A stretch of 64,000 nucleotides of DNA from Gnetum montanum (taxonomy: Eukaryota > Streptophyta > Gnetopsida > Gnetales > Gnetaceae): NCBI GenBank assembly GCA_015680685.1, contig MNCI01014441.1:56131-120130 (forward strand), read 5' to 3'. Positions 35,840 through 47,149 of this stretch are shown piece by piece (position 1 is the stretch's first letter; each line of letters starts with the position of its first letter). The position numbers and the translations under genes are program-made. The notes beneath the pieces are model-generated. The model did not search any database, had not been told where the DNA came from, and saw nothing but the letters and a program-made list of their open reading frames with translations.

Positions 35840-36605
35840 TGATGAGTGGCGAGATACCCCTACACTCAACCATATGAATACGAGTGTAGAACGCACGATC
35901 TGGTCAAACTCCACAGACTAAGTGCCTACACACCCATGGAACACTTAGGGGTAATCATTCGTTGTCTTCCCAGACTTACTTGTAGTTGTCACGGTGTATG
36001 CTTAAGTAAGTCTAAGGTATATGATTTTTATAGCTTTTTATGTTTTTGTCTCCTATGCTAACAAGGTGAAGGGTTAAGAAACTAATTACTAACTCTAACT
36101 AATGAACTAAGTCTAAATTACCTAGCATCAGCATCCATTCCCACTTACCGTACACACCCTAAACTGATGAAACCATGGCTACCAAATGCTAATCGTTGCT
36201 GGGATCACCACGTGTAACGCACGTGCTCGAAGTGGTCGTATTGAGGCACTTAACTAGGAGAGAAGGGTTGAAAGAGAAAGTAGTAAATAAAAGATAATAA
36301 ATAACAGTAATAAAATCCTATTCCATACGCTACAAGGTTTATCCAAGAAGCTCATCTTTATTGCCGTACACAAACTTGTGTTCAGGTACAATGTTTGCTC
36401 GAATAAAGATCCGTTCACTTTAGGACTCCTACTACGGGCACATGGAAAATATTCTATCTCTGAAGTGATCAATCTGCCAGAGTTTCCCTACTATCTAGCC
36501 TAGGATGATGAAATAAGGGAGAGTCGCCTCTTATTTATAGATATGACAACGCATTGCGATATCGCATATGTGATATCGTAGGGGAAGATGCGATATCGCG
36601 TCCCA
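35840..36605 (-). repeat. Element B 5' LTR
   Basis: Same ends as the 3' LTR, but its U3 before the TATA box is only 66 bp with about four GATATC words, against 114 bp in the other LTR. Confidence 0.85.
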
Positions 36606-36610
36606 TCACC

Positions 36611-37216
36611 CATCAACGACCATGCAACCATAGATCCCGAATTTCTAGACGAGCATGTTGGTACTATCAACATTGTCCCATCGCACCTGGAAGCTACTTT
36701 ACACTTCGACAATGCCTCAACCGCGTGAGGAGGTAGTGTAGTTGCTGTCATTACATTTTCTTTTAGGGAAATGCACCTATTTGCTTATCGTTTTGCATTC
36801 CCCTACACCAACAATGTGGCAAAGTATGAGGGGCTACTCAGAGGCCTCTTAGCTGCCAAAACACTATGCACACAACACTTGGCGATTCGCGGGGATTCAC
36901 AACTAGTTGTGAATCAAATCACCAAGGTCTATGCCTACAAAGCTACGCATCTACAACCCTACTGTGACCTAGCAAAAAGCATGCTTAAGCAATTTGCAAC
37001 CACAGATGTGCAACACATGCCACGAAATGAGAACACCGTGGTAGACGCCTTAGCCACCCTTGCACTAAACATTCCACCACACTCGTTTGCAAGTCTGCCA
37101 ACTTCGATTGTCGAATGTACTGAACCTATCACTCAGGCAAGACATGTGGCCTCTATCAGAGCTACGTATACCCAAGAGTGGTACACTAACATTAAAGCCT
37201 ACCTACAACATGGATA
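36611..37216 (+). pseudogene. T2 archaeal-type RNase H
   Basis: Resumes after element B. HFDNAST, then an open 148-codon stretch (36771-37217): YRFAFPYTNNVAKYEGLLRG, GDSQLVVNQITKVYAYK, CDLAKSMLKQF, HMPRNENTVVDALATLA. The D, E, D, D positions are all visible, so this is the best preserved second RNase H in the window. It ends with the linker IKAYLQHG to integrase. Confidence 0.8.
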
Positions 37217-38418
37217 ACCCCCAAGCAGGCTAACATCTACCCTGAGAGATGCGATCCGTAAGCGTGCTCGACAATATACGCTCATGGGAAATGATGCCCT
37301 ATGCCAACGCTCCTATGACGGGATATTGTTGGCATGCATGGGTCGAGAGCAGGTGTAGAGGGTAGTTAATGAAGTACATGAGGGACTATGTGGTGGACAC
37401 ATAGGACCTAAGCTATGGATGCAAAAATTAGATGCCTAGGGTACTATTGGCCCCACATGGAGTGTGACTGCCTGTCGAAAGTTAAGACATGCGACATGTG
37501 CCAGAGATATGAAAATCTCATACATGTCTCACCTACAGACCTGCATCCAATGCAAATCACGTGGCCTTTCTAATGATGGGGACTAGACCTCATAGGACCT
37601 ATCACGCCTAAGTCCTCCATAGGGCATAGCTTCATTATCACTACCACTGAGTATTTTACTAAGTGGGTGGAAGCCATCCCCATGACGAAGAAGACATCTC
37701 AGCAGATCTGCCACTTCATCCTGGATAACATCGTGACAAGGTTTGGGCTTCCAATGACTATTGTAACTGACAATGGGCCACAATTTAGTAGTACGGAAAC
37801 CCGAACCTTCTGCAGTAATCTAGGCATTAGGCAATCATTCTCCTCCCTATATTACCCGTAGGTGAAAAGATAGGCAGAGGCTACAAATAAGTCCATCATC
37901 AACTTGCTGAAGCGAATGCTTAGCAATAGCAACAGGCAGTGGCATGAGCAAATCCTCTACGTTCTATGGGCCTACAAAACGACATGCAGAACCACGACAA
38001 GTAAGACTCCTTACAGCCTTGTTTATGTATCTAAAGCTGTGCTGCCTCTTGAGTTGCAGGTACCATCACTTCGGATGATCGTCTCAGATGTTGTGGGCAA
38101 AGCCAGAATAACAAGTCATGAATCATCAATCTCAACTCAATAAAGGAGGAGCACGCACAGACGCTGAGCCACATAGAGCATTACCAGAGAAAACAACAGC
38201 AATAGCACCGTGAAAACCCACATCAACTGCCAATATAGAAGGGAGACCTCATCCTTAAAGCTGTCCATGAGCATGTGAGAAAATTCTCAGCCAACTGACA
38301 AGGCCCTTACATGGTCATTAAAGCCTTTGGGAATGGAGCCTTCAAGCTGGCGGACATGGACGCCAACGAGTTTGCCAACCTAGTGAGTCACTCGTACCTC
38401 AAGCTATACTACATCTGA
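37217..38418 (+). pseudogene. T2 integrase
   Basis: CGGHIGPKLW, KTCDMCQRYE (zinc-finger cysteines kept), GLDLIGPITPKS, IVTDNGPQFSS (second Asp kept, unlike T1), AEATNKSIINLLKRML with the Glu, [34 protein letters not shown], then HVRKFSAN, GPYMVIKAFGNGAFKLADMD and YYI stop at 38416. Four or five stops, but all three catalytic acids remain readable. Confidence 0.8.
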
Positions 38419-38830
38419 AACATGAAGGCGACGAGCACCGTCTACTATGATGATAAACTGGTAGCAACAAGCAATGTCCGCTATGACGTAAAACTAGCAC
38501 GATGCGTCCGCTACAATGTTAAATTGGCAATAACAAGCAACGTCTACTACGATGTTAAACTGGCAACGATAAGCACCATTGGCTACAATGTAAAACTAGT
38601 GGCAACAAGTAGCATCTGCTATGACATTAAATTGGTGGTGATCGTTTGCTACAACGTAAAACTGGCACAGCTAGTCCGCTATGACTATAAACTGGCACGA
38701 CACATCCGCTATGACTTTAAACTGGCATGTACAGTCTACTGGGACCTTAAACTAGCACAACAGTCTGCTGGGACCCTAAACCAGCACACGGTCTACCAAG
38801 ATCTTAAACTAGGTTCACGTCACGTCCGTA
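38419..38830. repeat. 3' tandem repeats after T2 integrase
   Basis: Units like CCGCTATGACGTAAAACTAGCA repeat 10-12 times, diverged, homologous to 15365-15770. A 195-codon ORF (38422-39009) that translates the repeats (YDVKLA units) is not considered a gene. Confidence 0.75.
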
Positions 38831-39872
38831 GCATACATCTATGCCAAGTACACATCGAACAAGTGTGCACAGTGTCGACGTGGGGGTGGGACGTTGTAGC
38901 TCTAGAATGTAGTTCACAACGCAATGGGAACACGAGCTGGAATGTACGCAATGCTGCCACCCTTGGCATCATGTTGATCCTTCGGAGATGTCATATGACA
39001 TCGCACTAGCCCTCTGGACCTACTATCGCCACGGCCCACCGCCCTGATGGTAGTTCCTTGGCTAGTGCCCACTGCTGGAGTTCCAGTAGTATTGTGGCCC
39101 AGCCACAATATTGTTGTCCTCCAGCTCCATGCTGATGCCTAGGCTCGCACGATGTTTAGCTATGTGGTAGCTGATCCCATAGCTAAATTGAGAATGCATG
39201 CCTTTGGCAGGGATTCCAGAGCATCTACACTTATAGCAGATCCCGACGCCTTCAACACCAACTCCACCACAACAATGCTACCAAGGTCGCTGCTTGCCTT
39301 CTTACTTTGGACATTGTGCACCAACATGGATGTCCAAGAGCTTTAACAACGTCTGTAGCAAGAAAGACCTTTGCCCTCGCTTCACATCATGGCTGCTTCA
39401 CTCTCCGTCGTGCTTACAGGGTGCGACAGAGAGTACGTCTTGCCATAGTAGCAAATGCTACGACATCGTGAAGTGAGTTCCTTGACTAGCTTTGCCACTG
39501 CAGAGTGCAAATTCCATGACATGCGTAACACAGTTTGCTGCATGGGAAGCATATGTAGGTAGGTCAAAACTCCACACGGATGTAACACGACTCATCCTGG
39601 GAAAGAAACAACTGTCCTACAAGAGGTTGTAGGCCAACGAAGGTAAAGATGAAAACATGAACGACTCCCTCATGAGCACTTCGACAAGGGATTCTACTAA
39701 ACCTCATCTTTACCCTTTTTTTAACCTCCTTCCTCCGTGCTTCACCCTTTCACTCTAAAGCGTAGCCAAGCAATGTCTTGATGATCACCAAGTGACAACA
39801 TTAGCGTCGTGTCTTCCGTGGTATTTCGTATTCTTTGTCAACATCTCTCGAGGCCATCCTCTAGAAGTCAAC
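38831..39872 (+). other. T2 3' untranslated region
   Basis: Homologous to T1 15771-16795; no convincing protein. It ends in the polypurine tract. Confidence 0.5.
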
Positions 39873-39885
39873 AAAGAGGGGCCAA
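39873..39885 (+). promoter_or_regulatory. Polypurine tract before LTR3
   Basis: AAAGAGGGGCCAA immediately before TGAAACACCCC. Confidence 0.7.
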
Positions 39886-41571
39886 TGAAACACCCCAAAA
39901 TTTGAAGACATGCTTGCTTCACCAGGTCTTTGCAATTCGCACAACGTTATGGCAGTTCTTTAGGAGATGGATGCTCTGAAGTTCAGACTACCTGGTTCGG
40001 CAAGTTTTTCTACCCTAGGTGTCAACAGGCTAAACAGATTCTCCAGCCTACCCACTTGAGTAGTTCATCCAGTCGACAACACACTTAGGAGCGGTGCGTA
40101 GAATTGTTGGCAGTGCTTAGAATGTGCAAATTGCTTCAACAATTTTTCTATGTCAAGGAGTTTGGCTATGCTACGCTACGCTATGTAGTGTAGCAAACTT
40201 CAAAAGACAATTGCAGAAGCACAGTGCTACGCTATGCTATGCCACGCAGCGTAGCATAGTGCAGGAAAAGCTAGATGGTCAGTCCTCTTGCCCAACTTCA
40301 AGTCCTTCAGCAATGTCTTCTTCTATTAGAAAGTGACGAACTTGGCAAAAATAGGTCATGTTTGCTGCTATGCTATGCTAAGTTACATGGTGCAGCAAGG
40401 TGTAGCAATTCTGTGAAAGTGACAGAAGGCATCTCAAAGGGCGGGATCAGCAAGTTCGTAAGCTTCACAGTGAAAAAGGCAAAGTTTGCAGATTGATGAT
40501 GTGACTAAGGACAGCTACTACGCTATGATATGCTATGTAGCATAGCATAGCATAGCAAATCTGCAACCAACAGTCACAACACTGCAAAGGTTTCCAACAC
40601 ATGCAATGGGACACAATGTAGATTTTTGCTTTGAATTGACGGTTATGCTACACTACGCTACGTAGCGTAGCATAGCGTGACAAGATGCCATGCCATGCCA
40701 AACATGCTACGCTACAAAGCATAGCAAAGTGGCAAGTGGTTACGTGACATCAATGCACCTCACTTAATTGTACCGTTTCTTTAACAACACAATTACAATG
40801 TGGAAGGTTTGTAATTACGGTGTGGCAGGCTCGCCCAACGGTCATGCAGGCATGTGCAGCACAGACAGGTTAGCAGAAGCCCAGGGCACGTGGTGTCCAA
40901 ACCACATCTTTGACATGCCCTTGATCCTATAAATACCCCAATGAGCAACACTCAAAGGGTCCGCTCTTTTGGCAAAAAAAAAAAAAGAGTCCGGGGTTCT
41001 TTGGCAATATCGGTAGGCTAATAATTTTGTTGGCTGACAAGCAAAAAAGTTAGCATTGTAACCTTGAGCATTGTAAGCTTTCTGTTTGACATTGCAAATG
41101 GTTAGCACTCTTAGTTGGCATTTCATTCTGCTCTTTTCTACCATGTTGGTAGCACTTTGCATTGTTAACACTTGAGTCCGCGTTCAAGCACACAACTGTC
41201 TTGCTCTCTGCACTTCCCAGCGTTGTGCAATCGACTGTATCCATCTTAACAGAGTGAAGTCATAGCTTTGAAGCGGTGCATTTTTCTAACCACATTTTAC
41301 TTTGTCTCTTGCTTATCATTTGCATTTTTACACTATTTTCTACCTCTTTTACATTCAAGCATTACTTTGCGCTATCAGCCTCGTTTTCAAATTACCTAGT
41401 TGCAAAAGGTTAAATTAACACTGACTAAGTCCTTGTCTGATCGACTAGACCATTCAGGGTGCCTCGTTTCCATTCCACCCAGCACGACCCTCCCATGGAA
41501 ACGAGGTTGAGACTGCCAACAGCCGATGACCCCTTGGTGTTTTCCAGCCACTAACATTTTTGATCGTTACA
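39886..41571 (+). repeat. Family T LTR3 (3' LTR of the array)
   Basis: Aligned to LTR1 and LTR2 throughout; TATA box at 40928. Ends GTTACA. What follows is family C gag, not a primer-binding site, so this is the terminal LTR. Confidence 0.9.
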
Positions 41572-43410
41572 ATGCTAGCCTAGGTGCTAGTCAAGGCTTC
41601 AATGCATACACCCTAGACTCTTGTAAGTGTGACATCATAGGGCAACATCCCTTTGGATGTTCATATTGAAAAATGTCACAACTAGCATAATCTTCAGAGT
41701 CTATCTCCACAACTTTCTCTATGGTAGCAGCTTTACCCTTACCTCTTTGGTAGGCACTTTCAGCTTCTTTTCACCTCCTACAGTCATGATCACTATTTTG
41801 CTCTTTGGATTCTTCAGCAATCTTCATAGCAGTTTGGAATTTTTCATCCAAAGAGTCCCATAATTTATCAACCTTTGTCGAAATATTAGAAATAGATTTT
41901 TGGATGGGTAAGGTTTTTTTGTTCACCACTTCATCATGTGGTGACTCCTCCTTGTCACAAAATCAAACCTCTCGTTTCCTGATGGAAGGGTTCCTATTAT
42001 ACTTTTCCACACTTTTTCTTTTTCACAACTCATCTTATTATTTTGCTACCTATTCCATTAGCCTTTGGATTTGATGAGCTCTTAGTTTAGATAGTCTCCC
42101 TTGGGCATACATCCCAAGAGTTCTTCTAGTTTTTGCTCTGAGCCCATCTATGATGTGGTAAAGTTGTTTCCTCTAAGAATAACCATGGCCATGGCATCGG
42201 TGTAAGAGTGAATAATATCTGTCCATAGCAGCATCCAAGGGTTCATGTGTTCCTTGTTTCCATCCTTGGATCTACCTCCTGAGCTTAGACACTTCAGAGT
42301 ATGTTTGATATTTGTCATTGAATAGCTCCAACATGGTACTCCATCTGCTGATAGATTATGGCTCCAAGGACTAGTACTACCTTTTAGCTTTCTTGATGAG
42401 TGTTCTAGTGAAGAACTTGAGTTTTTTCCATTCATTTTCTATGTTTTGTAAGGCACAAGCATTATGGAAAGCTTGTAGATGTGTCTGTGGATCAAAATTG
42501 TATCTCCCCTCAAATCTTGGGATATTATTCATGTCTAAGCGCTTGATCGATCTTTCATATGCCTAGTTGGAATTCTAACTGCCTTTGCGATGTTAAGCAT
42601 ACTTCTAGTCTCCAACAGAGGTTTCTCATCATGATTTTTTTGATGATGTCAATGATGGTTCTTTCCACCTTTGCATTCTTGATGGTCTTGATGGTCATTG
42701 TTGTCTCATTGATCATCCTCATCATAATTATTTCGATGGCAGCTTCTATGAGAATCGGTAGATGAAGAGGAATGTTTGAAATCAGATGGAGAGAAAGGTG
42801 GACTGCCACCACCATTGCAGTGTCCACCAACATGATGTTGCTCATTACGACCACCATCCTTAGATCCCTTGCTATTGTGATGTTTGCTTGAGTCCTTGCC
42901 TTGACTGTCACTTTTTCCTGAACTTGTTTTATGAATAGTTGAATGCAAGTTTAGGGTCACACCCTCATTAGCAATAATAGGGGGTGGGGAATCTTCATGT
43001 TGAGAACCTTCAAAGGGAGGAGGATCCTCAATGTCATCTTGATCTAGTAGGAACAAGGGATTAGTGAAATGCTTCCCCTTCATAGCCTCATGGTGCTTCT
43101 CTTGATGTTGATCTTGCTTGTGTTATGTTTCAGTGGAATGGTAGTCTCAAGTGTCATAACCATTCACAACATATTCCTTATGAAGATTTGGAATGTCCAA
43201 CTTCTTAATAGTTTGAAATAGCATCTCGAGTATAGATTGATTAGGGGGCAAGTTGATGTTTCCCTCCATATTGCCCCATCACAGCTGTTCATCCTAATGT
43301 AGGATGAAGGTGAAGTTTGGTACATACTCATCTAGATGAGTATATACCACTTTTCACTCTTTCAGGATCGACAGTTTGACATCTTCGCATCTATGAGAAG
43401 AAGAAGACAT
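41572..43410 (-). pseudogene. Family C (Athila-like) gag, proximal part
   Basis: ATG at 43410 (MSSSS, as in B). Then VYTHLDEYVPNFTFILH, a His/Ser/Gly-rich region (125 open codons at 42706-43083), MNNIPRFEGRYNFDPQTHL, ACALQNIENEWKKLKFF, WSTMLELFNDKYQTYSEV, LLHRCHGHGYS, TLGMYAQGRLSKLRAH, then a coiled-coil-like piece and RVYALKP at the T-array junction. Frame shifts and stops are frequent. B is the closest relative in the window. The remainder lies at 3466-3560. Confidence 0.75.
41580..41588. repeat. Right direct repeat (CTAGGTGCT)
   Basis: Matches 3552-3560 exactly; eight bases (ATGCTAGC) separate it from the LTR3 end. Confidence 0.55.
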
Positions 43411-43546
43411 TTTGCAATATGAAATAAAACATTACTGTGCTTTTATGATTCTATGTATAGTGGGAATGATATTGACCTTGAGGTTTGTACAATGATATTA
43501 ATGGTAGGTATTTACTAAACCTAAATAGTGCACATTTCAACAAACA

Positions 43547-43568
43547 AAGTCCTTGATAACAGTGCCAA
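43547..43568 (-). promoter_or_regulatory. Primer-binding site of family C
   Basis: Minus strand TTGGCACTGTTATCAAGGAC follows the LTR end; same position and similar sequence as in B. Confidence 0.55.
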
Positions 43569-44500
43569 TGATGAGCGGCGAGGTACCCCTACACCCAACC
43601 ATATCAATTACAGAGCATTTATGCATGGTTTGGTCAAATCCTATGGACTTTATGGTTTCCAGTGCACTAGTCTTCTAGGTAGTGAACCTTGTCCTAAGGT
43701 CATTCATTGTCTTCCCAATTACACTTGTGAAGCACATGGCATGATTAAGTGTAATTGAGGCATACGATTTTTATAATTTTATGTTTTATAGTCTTGGTGC
43801 TTAAATAGAGATAAAGACAAGGTAATTTAATGGCTAATTCAATGTAACTAACCTACTGGCCTCTAGCTAGTCCTAACATGAGTATCCAGTTCCACTTTCC
43901 ATACACATTTTGAACCCACATATCCACTACCAGGTTACCAAGCGCTATGCTACTAGGCGTACCAAGCAATAATGCTACTGGGATTACCAAGCGAATACAT
44001 GTTACGCTCGAAGCGATCATACTTATCTATTTAATCTATTTAGCTTATCTTGCTCAATTATCTTAATTAGCTTTATTACTGGAAAACTTTGAATAAGTAA
44101 TGGAAAACATTAAATGCATAAATGAAATATTTAATCTATTTAGAATGCTGCAAGATTTATCAGAAAGCTTGTCTTTATTGTTGCACACACTATCGTGCTC
44201 AAGTACAACAATGCTCGGATAAAGATTTGCACACTCAATGACTCCTACTGCGTGTACTCGGGAAAAATATTCTAACTTTTGAATAGACAAACTGCAAGAG
44301 CTCTGCTACTACTATGAGAATTCATTACCATAAATGTGGTTGGTGGCTCATATTTATAGACTGGGACAGACACCTGTGTCGACGGGGCTACGTCGATGCA
44401 CACTGTGTCAACAAGGCCTCATCGACACAATAGATTGCATTGATGGGGCCTTGTCGATAGGGCCCAATCAATGCGGCAAATCAAAACTCATAAGATATGC
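43569..44500 (-). repeat. Family C 5' LTR (outer end uncertain)
   Basis: TGATGAGCGGCGAGGTACCCCTACACCCAACC-type start is homologous to B LTR. TATA box complement at 44351-44358. Beyond it are repeated TGTCGA/TCGACA words (about 44372-44460), at the place where B has GATATC words. The high-coordinate end could not be fixed because the second LTR is missing. Confidence 0.6.
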
Positions 44501-46890
44501 GTCCAAATTAAATAATTTAAAATATGAGTTCTATATACAATTAGTAAATCAATGATAATAAGAATTCAAGATTTTGATAAAAAAATATATTTAAATAATA
44601 TGCATGATTAACAAATAAAACATACATTTTTATGAAATATTAAAATAAACCAAACACTTTGAAGCTTTGAATTTACAATTTTTTTGATCTAAACGATAGA
44701 GGATGAACCAAAGATGAAGATGAAAATTGCAGCTAAATGAACAAGAAGAAAAATCCTTTAATTTTATGTCTTGTATGCATTGATTACTGTGGAAAAGACA
44801 ATAGATTGTAGTTTATCTAGAAAAAGGCAAGGCAAAGAGCCATAAAGAGAAAGGGCTAGTACATAATGGAGAAATGATAAAATAATATTCAATTTTTATA
44901 AATATTCTAGAAGCATGTGAATATGGATGAAAAACATATACATGCATATTAGCATGGACATGCTTTGCTACACAGGGTTGTGGGGCCGAAAAAAAAGTCA
45001 ATAGGGATTGCAAGGGATTTAACTTGGTAGTTTACAATCCCATACCAAATAAGATATTAGTAATGTTTTAAGTAAAATGAATCAAGGCCATTCTTATATT
45101 ACGCTGTTCTAATTGATGACTGAAACAAACCTCAACGCTAAGTGGAAATACCATTGCAATTGCATCTGCTTGTACACCTACACGGGTGTCCTTGGTCACC
45201 ACACATCCCGTTTCACAATTGTGACAAAATATTTGTAAACTCTTTGCGTGCTTTTACACATTCACATATGCTAGATATTACTCTAGGATATGTACAATGA
45301 ACGATAAGGCAATGAAAAAAAACAAAGGATAAGGTCCGAAAGAAAAGCAGGGAAAAGGGTTTTCTTTTTGATTTTTGTTGTCATGTCAATAAAAGATATA
45401 AGAGTCTTGACTGGCCACCTGTGTCACAAGGCTGATTTTACTGGATAATAATGAGTTCCAAATTCTTTAAAAAATTATGTAAAAAAAATTCTGAACCTAG
45501 ATCTAAAGAATCTATATATAAACAAAAGTAAAAAATTTCAGTTTCAATTTTATTACAAACTCACTCTTTGAAAATTCTGTTATTGCGGTAAACTCTTACG
45601 TCACATCCTTTGCTGGAACGAAGAAGACGAGGAACACTGAGATTTGATGGTGATTAACTCTCCAAAACCCTACGACAGACGCTATATTCATTTCCAATTT
45701 TGGGTGGGTTTGAGGTTTTTGGATTCTGCCTGATATTATACTTAGATGGTAAACACACGGAAGCATTTCCATACTACGTGGAACTCAGAGATAAGAGTCC
45801 ATGCCTAATCATTGTATTAGAAAAAACTAACGGTAAAATAACTTTGAATAAAAAAACAGCAATAATAGCAGTTGTCTAATGTTTGGAACAGTTTGTCTGG
45901 ATTAGGACCAGAAGCCCTGAATCACACGCAGAGACAAGAATAAGATAATACCCATCCGCAGAAACCATACCAAACACATAAACAAATTTATTGCAGATAT
46001 TTTGAAAATTTGGACTTTCGAGAGACGGGATAGACTCTGACGTGTATTTCAGTCCTTTTCCCCTGGATTTTGAGTATTTTACCTGTTGGCCTGAAAGATA
46101 TTGATGAGTGCCAGCCACTGGAAATTCTGTTTGCAAAATGCAAAATAGCAAAACTGCAATCCTACTCTGGCATGTATTTTACAAACGCCAGAAACCCAGA
46201 ACCAAATTCCCGATAATTTGATGCCGTTCACAAACTGGGTAAGCCGGAATCTGACATTTATCATAATCATTTTCTCGTTTTTGGTATTAAATCTGTTTCT
46301 GAAACTCAAAGTCAAAACATTGAAGAAAGTTTATTTTCAAAGGCCTCTTTTGTGACTTGGTATCTTATTTTGAATTTTCACAATTCTGATACGTAAGATG
46401 TTGGGTTCTTCTGTCATTTTGGGTTGGGATGCAAGGATTTTGTTTTGAAAGACTATTGGTGAGTTGCGTTGGACTGATGGGGCACGGAAATCTGAGTCTC
46501 TGACTGCAAACTGCAAAATGGTCTGATTTTCAGGGTCCAAGAAATCTGACTTTCTGATTGCAAATTGCAAAATGGCCAAATTTTTAAATTGCAAGTCTGA
46601 TCAGCGGTTACCAAGCCGGAAATTGCAGAACTTTACTAAACAGGGCACGGAACTTCCAGAATGCGTGTTCTATCACGAAATCCCCAACCAACAGGATGCT
46701 ACCAAGTGTAAGCTTTCATGGCGGAATGCCATTGGTAGAACTGTAACGATCAACAAAAAGTTGGGTCTAACTGCCAAAAACAGATCCCAAAGAAAATATG
46801 TCCATTTGGCTGTAAATTGCAGGCAGACACACACTCTCTGCAACACCGGCCTCTGATGGAAAGCCAAGTGCAGAGACGGCTATATCAACT
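44501..46890. other. AT-rich, low-copy-looking DNA, no gene seen
   Basis: No transposon motif recognised. Near 46125-46165 and 46475-46610 the word GCAAATTGCAAAATGG recurs several times, making local repeats and spurious ORFs on both strands. Confidence 0.45.
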
Positions 46891-46895
46891 GAAGC

Positions 46896-46937
46896 CTCAA
46901 TCAACGTGTTTCATGGCCTTGAAACACGTTGATTGAG
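46896..46937. repeat. Perfect 18-bp inverted repeat with 6-base loop
   Basis: CTCAATCAACGTGTTTCA, loop TGGCCT, then its exact reverse complement. The arms contain CAACGTGT (CACGTT core). It lies about 180 bp upstream of a TATA box. Could be a regulatory palindrome or a MITE-like footprint. Confidence 0.9.
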
Positions 46938-47082
46938 ATCACTATTAACTAATTTGCACAAACTTACACGTAGATGATATCAACGGGCTTAATTTTCCCT
47001 GGTTTCTTTTGCGTCTGCAGATCCTCTTCCTGTTGTTTCTCTCTTGCGGCTGTTGATCCTGTGCCTGTCCATTTTAGCTGAT

Positions 47083-47124
47083 TACACGTGGACACCGCCA
47101 CCCACATAGCTCCTACCTATAAAG
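47083..47124 (+). promoter_or_regulatory. Candidate promoter: G-box/ABRE-like element plus TATA box
   Basis: TACACGTGGACACCGCCACC at 47083 contains an ACACGTGG G-box/ABRE-like core followed by CCGCCACC; TATAAAG at 47118. Together they resemble an ABA- or light-responsive plant promoter. No expression evidence. Confidence 0.4.
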
Positions 47125-47149
47125 AGCCCCTTTTGGGATTCATGATTCC

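Larger units (their letters stand above)
29511..36605 (-). mobile_element. Element B: Athila-like gypsy retrotransposon, gag-protease only
   Basis: Flanked by LTRs at 29511-30338 (828 bp) and 35840-36605 (766 bp), each TGATGAG...TCCCA on the plus strand. gag and protease read on the minus strand, so the high-coordinate copy is the 5' LTR. Primer-binding site and gag lie inside it. No RT, RNase H or integrase is visible in 30339-32758, so it was probably non-autonomous or deleted. TCACC occurs at 36606-36610 and at 29503-29507 (three bases from the LTR), compatible with an imperfect target duplication. It splits T2 between the two RNase H domains. Confidence 0.85.
3561..41571 (+). mobile_element. 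Family T: Tat/Ogre-lineage gypsy array, LTR1-T1-LTR2-T2-LTR3
   Basis: Three LTRs of 1.64-1.70 kb begin TGAAACACCCC and end in ACA. LTR1 is followed by a primer-binding site but has no polypurine tract before it; LTR2 has a polypurine tract before and a primer-binding site after; LTR3 has only the tract. This is the signature of two internal regions sharing a middle LTR. Internal order is gag, protease, an antisense gene, RT, RNase H, a second archaeal-type RNase H and integrase. The dual RNase H and the antisense gene place it in the Tat lineage. T2 is interrupted by element B. No reading frame is intact. Confidence 0.85.

Noticed and set aside
38422-39009. 195-codon plus-strand ORF
   Set aside because: It translates the 3' tandem repeats (YDVKLA units); openness comes from the repeat composition and T1's counterpart is broken.
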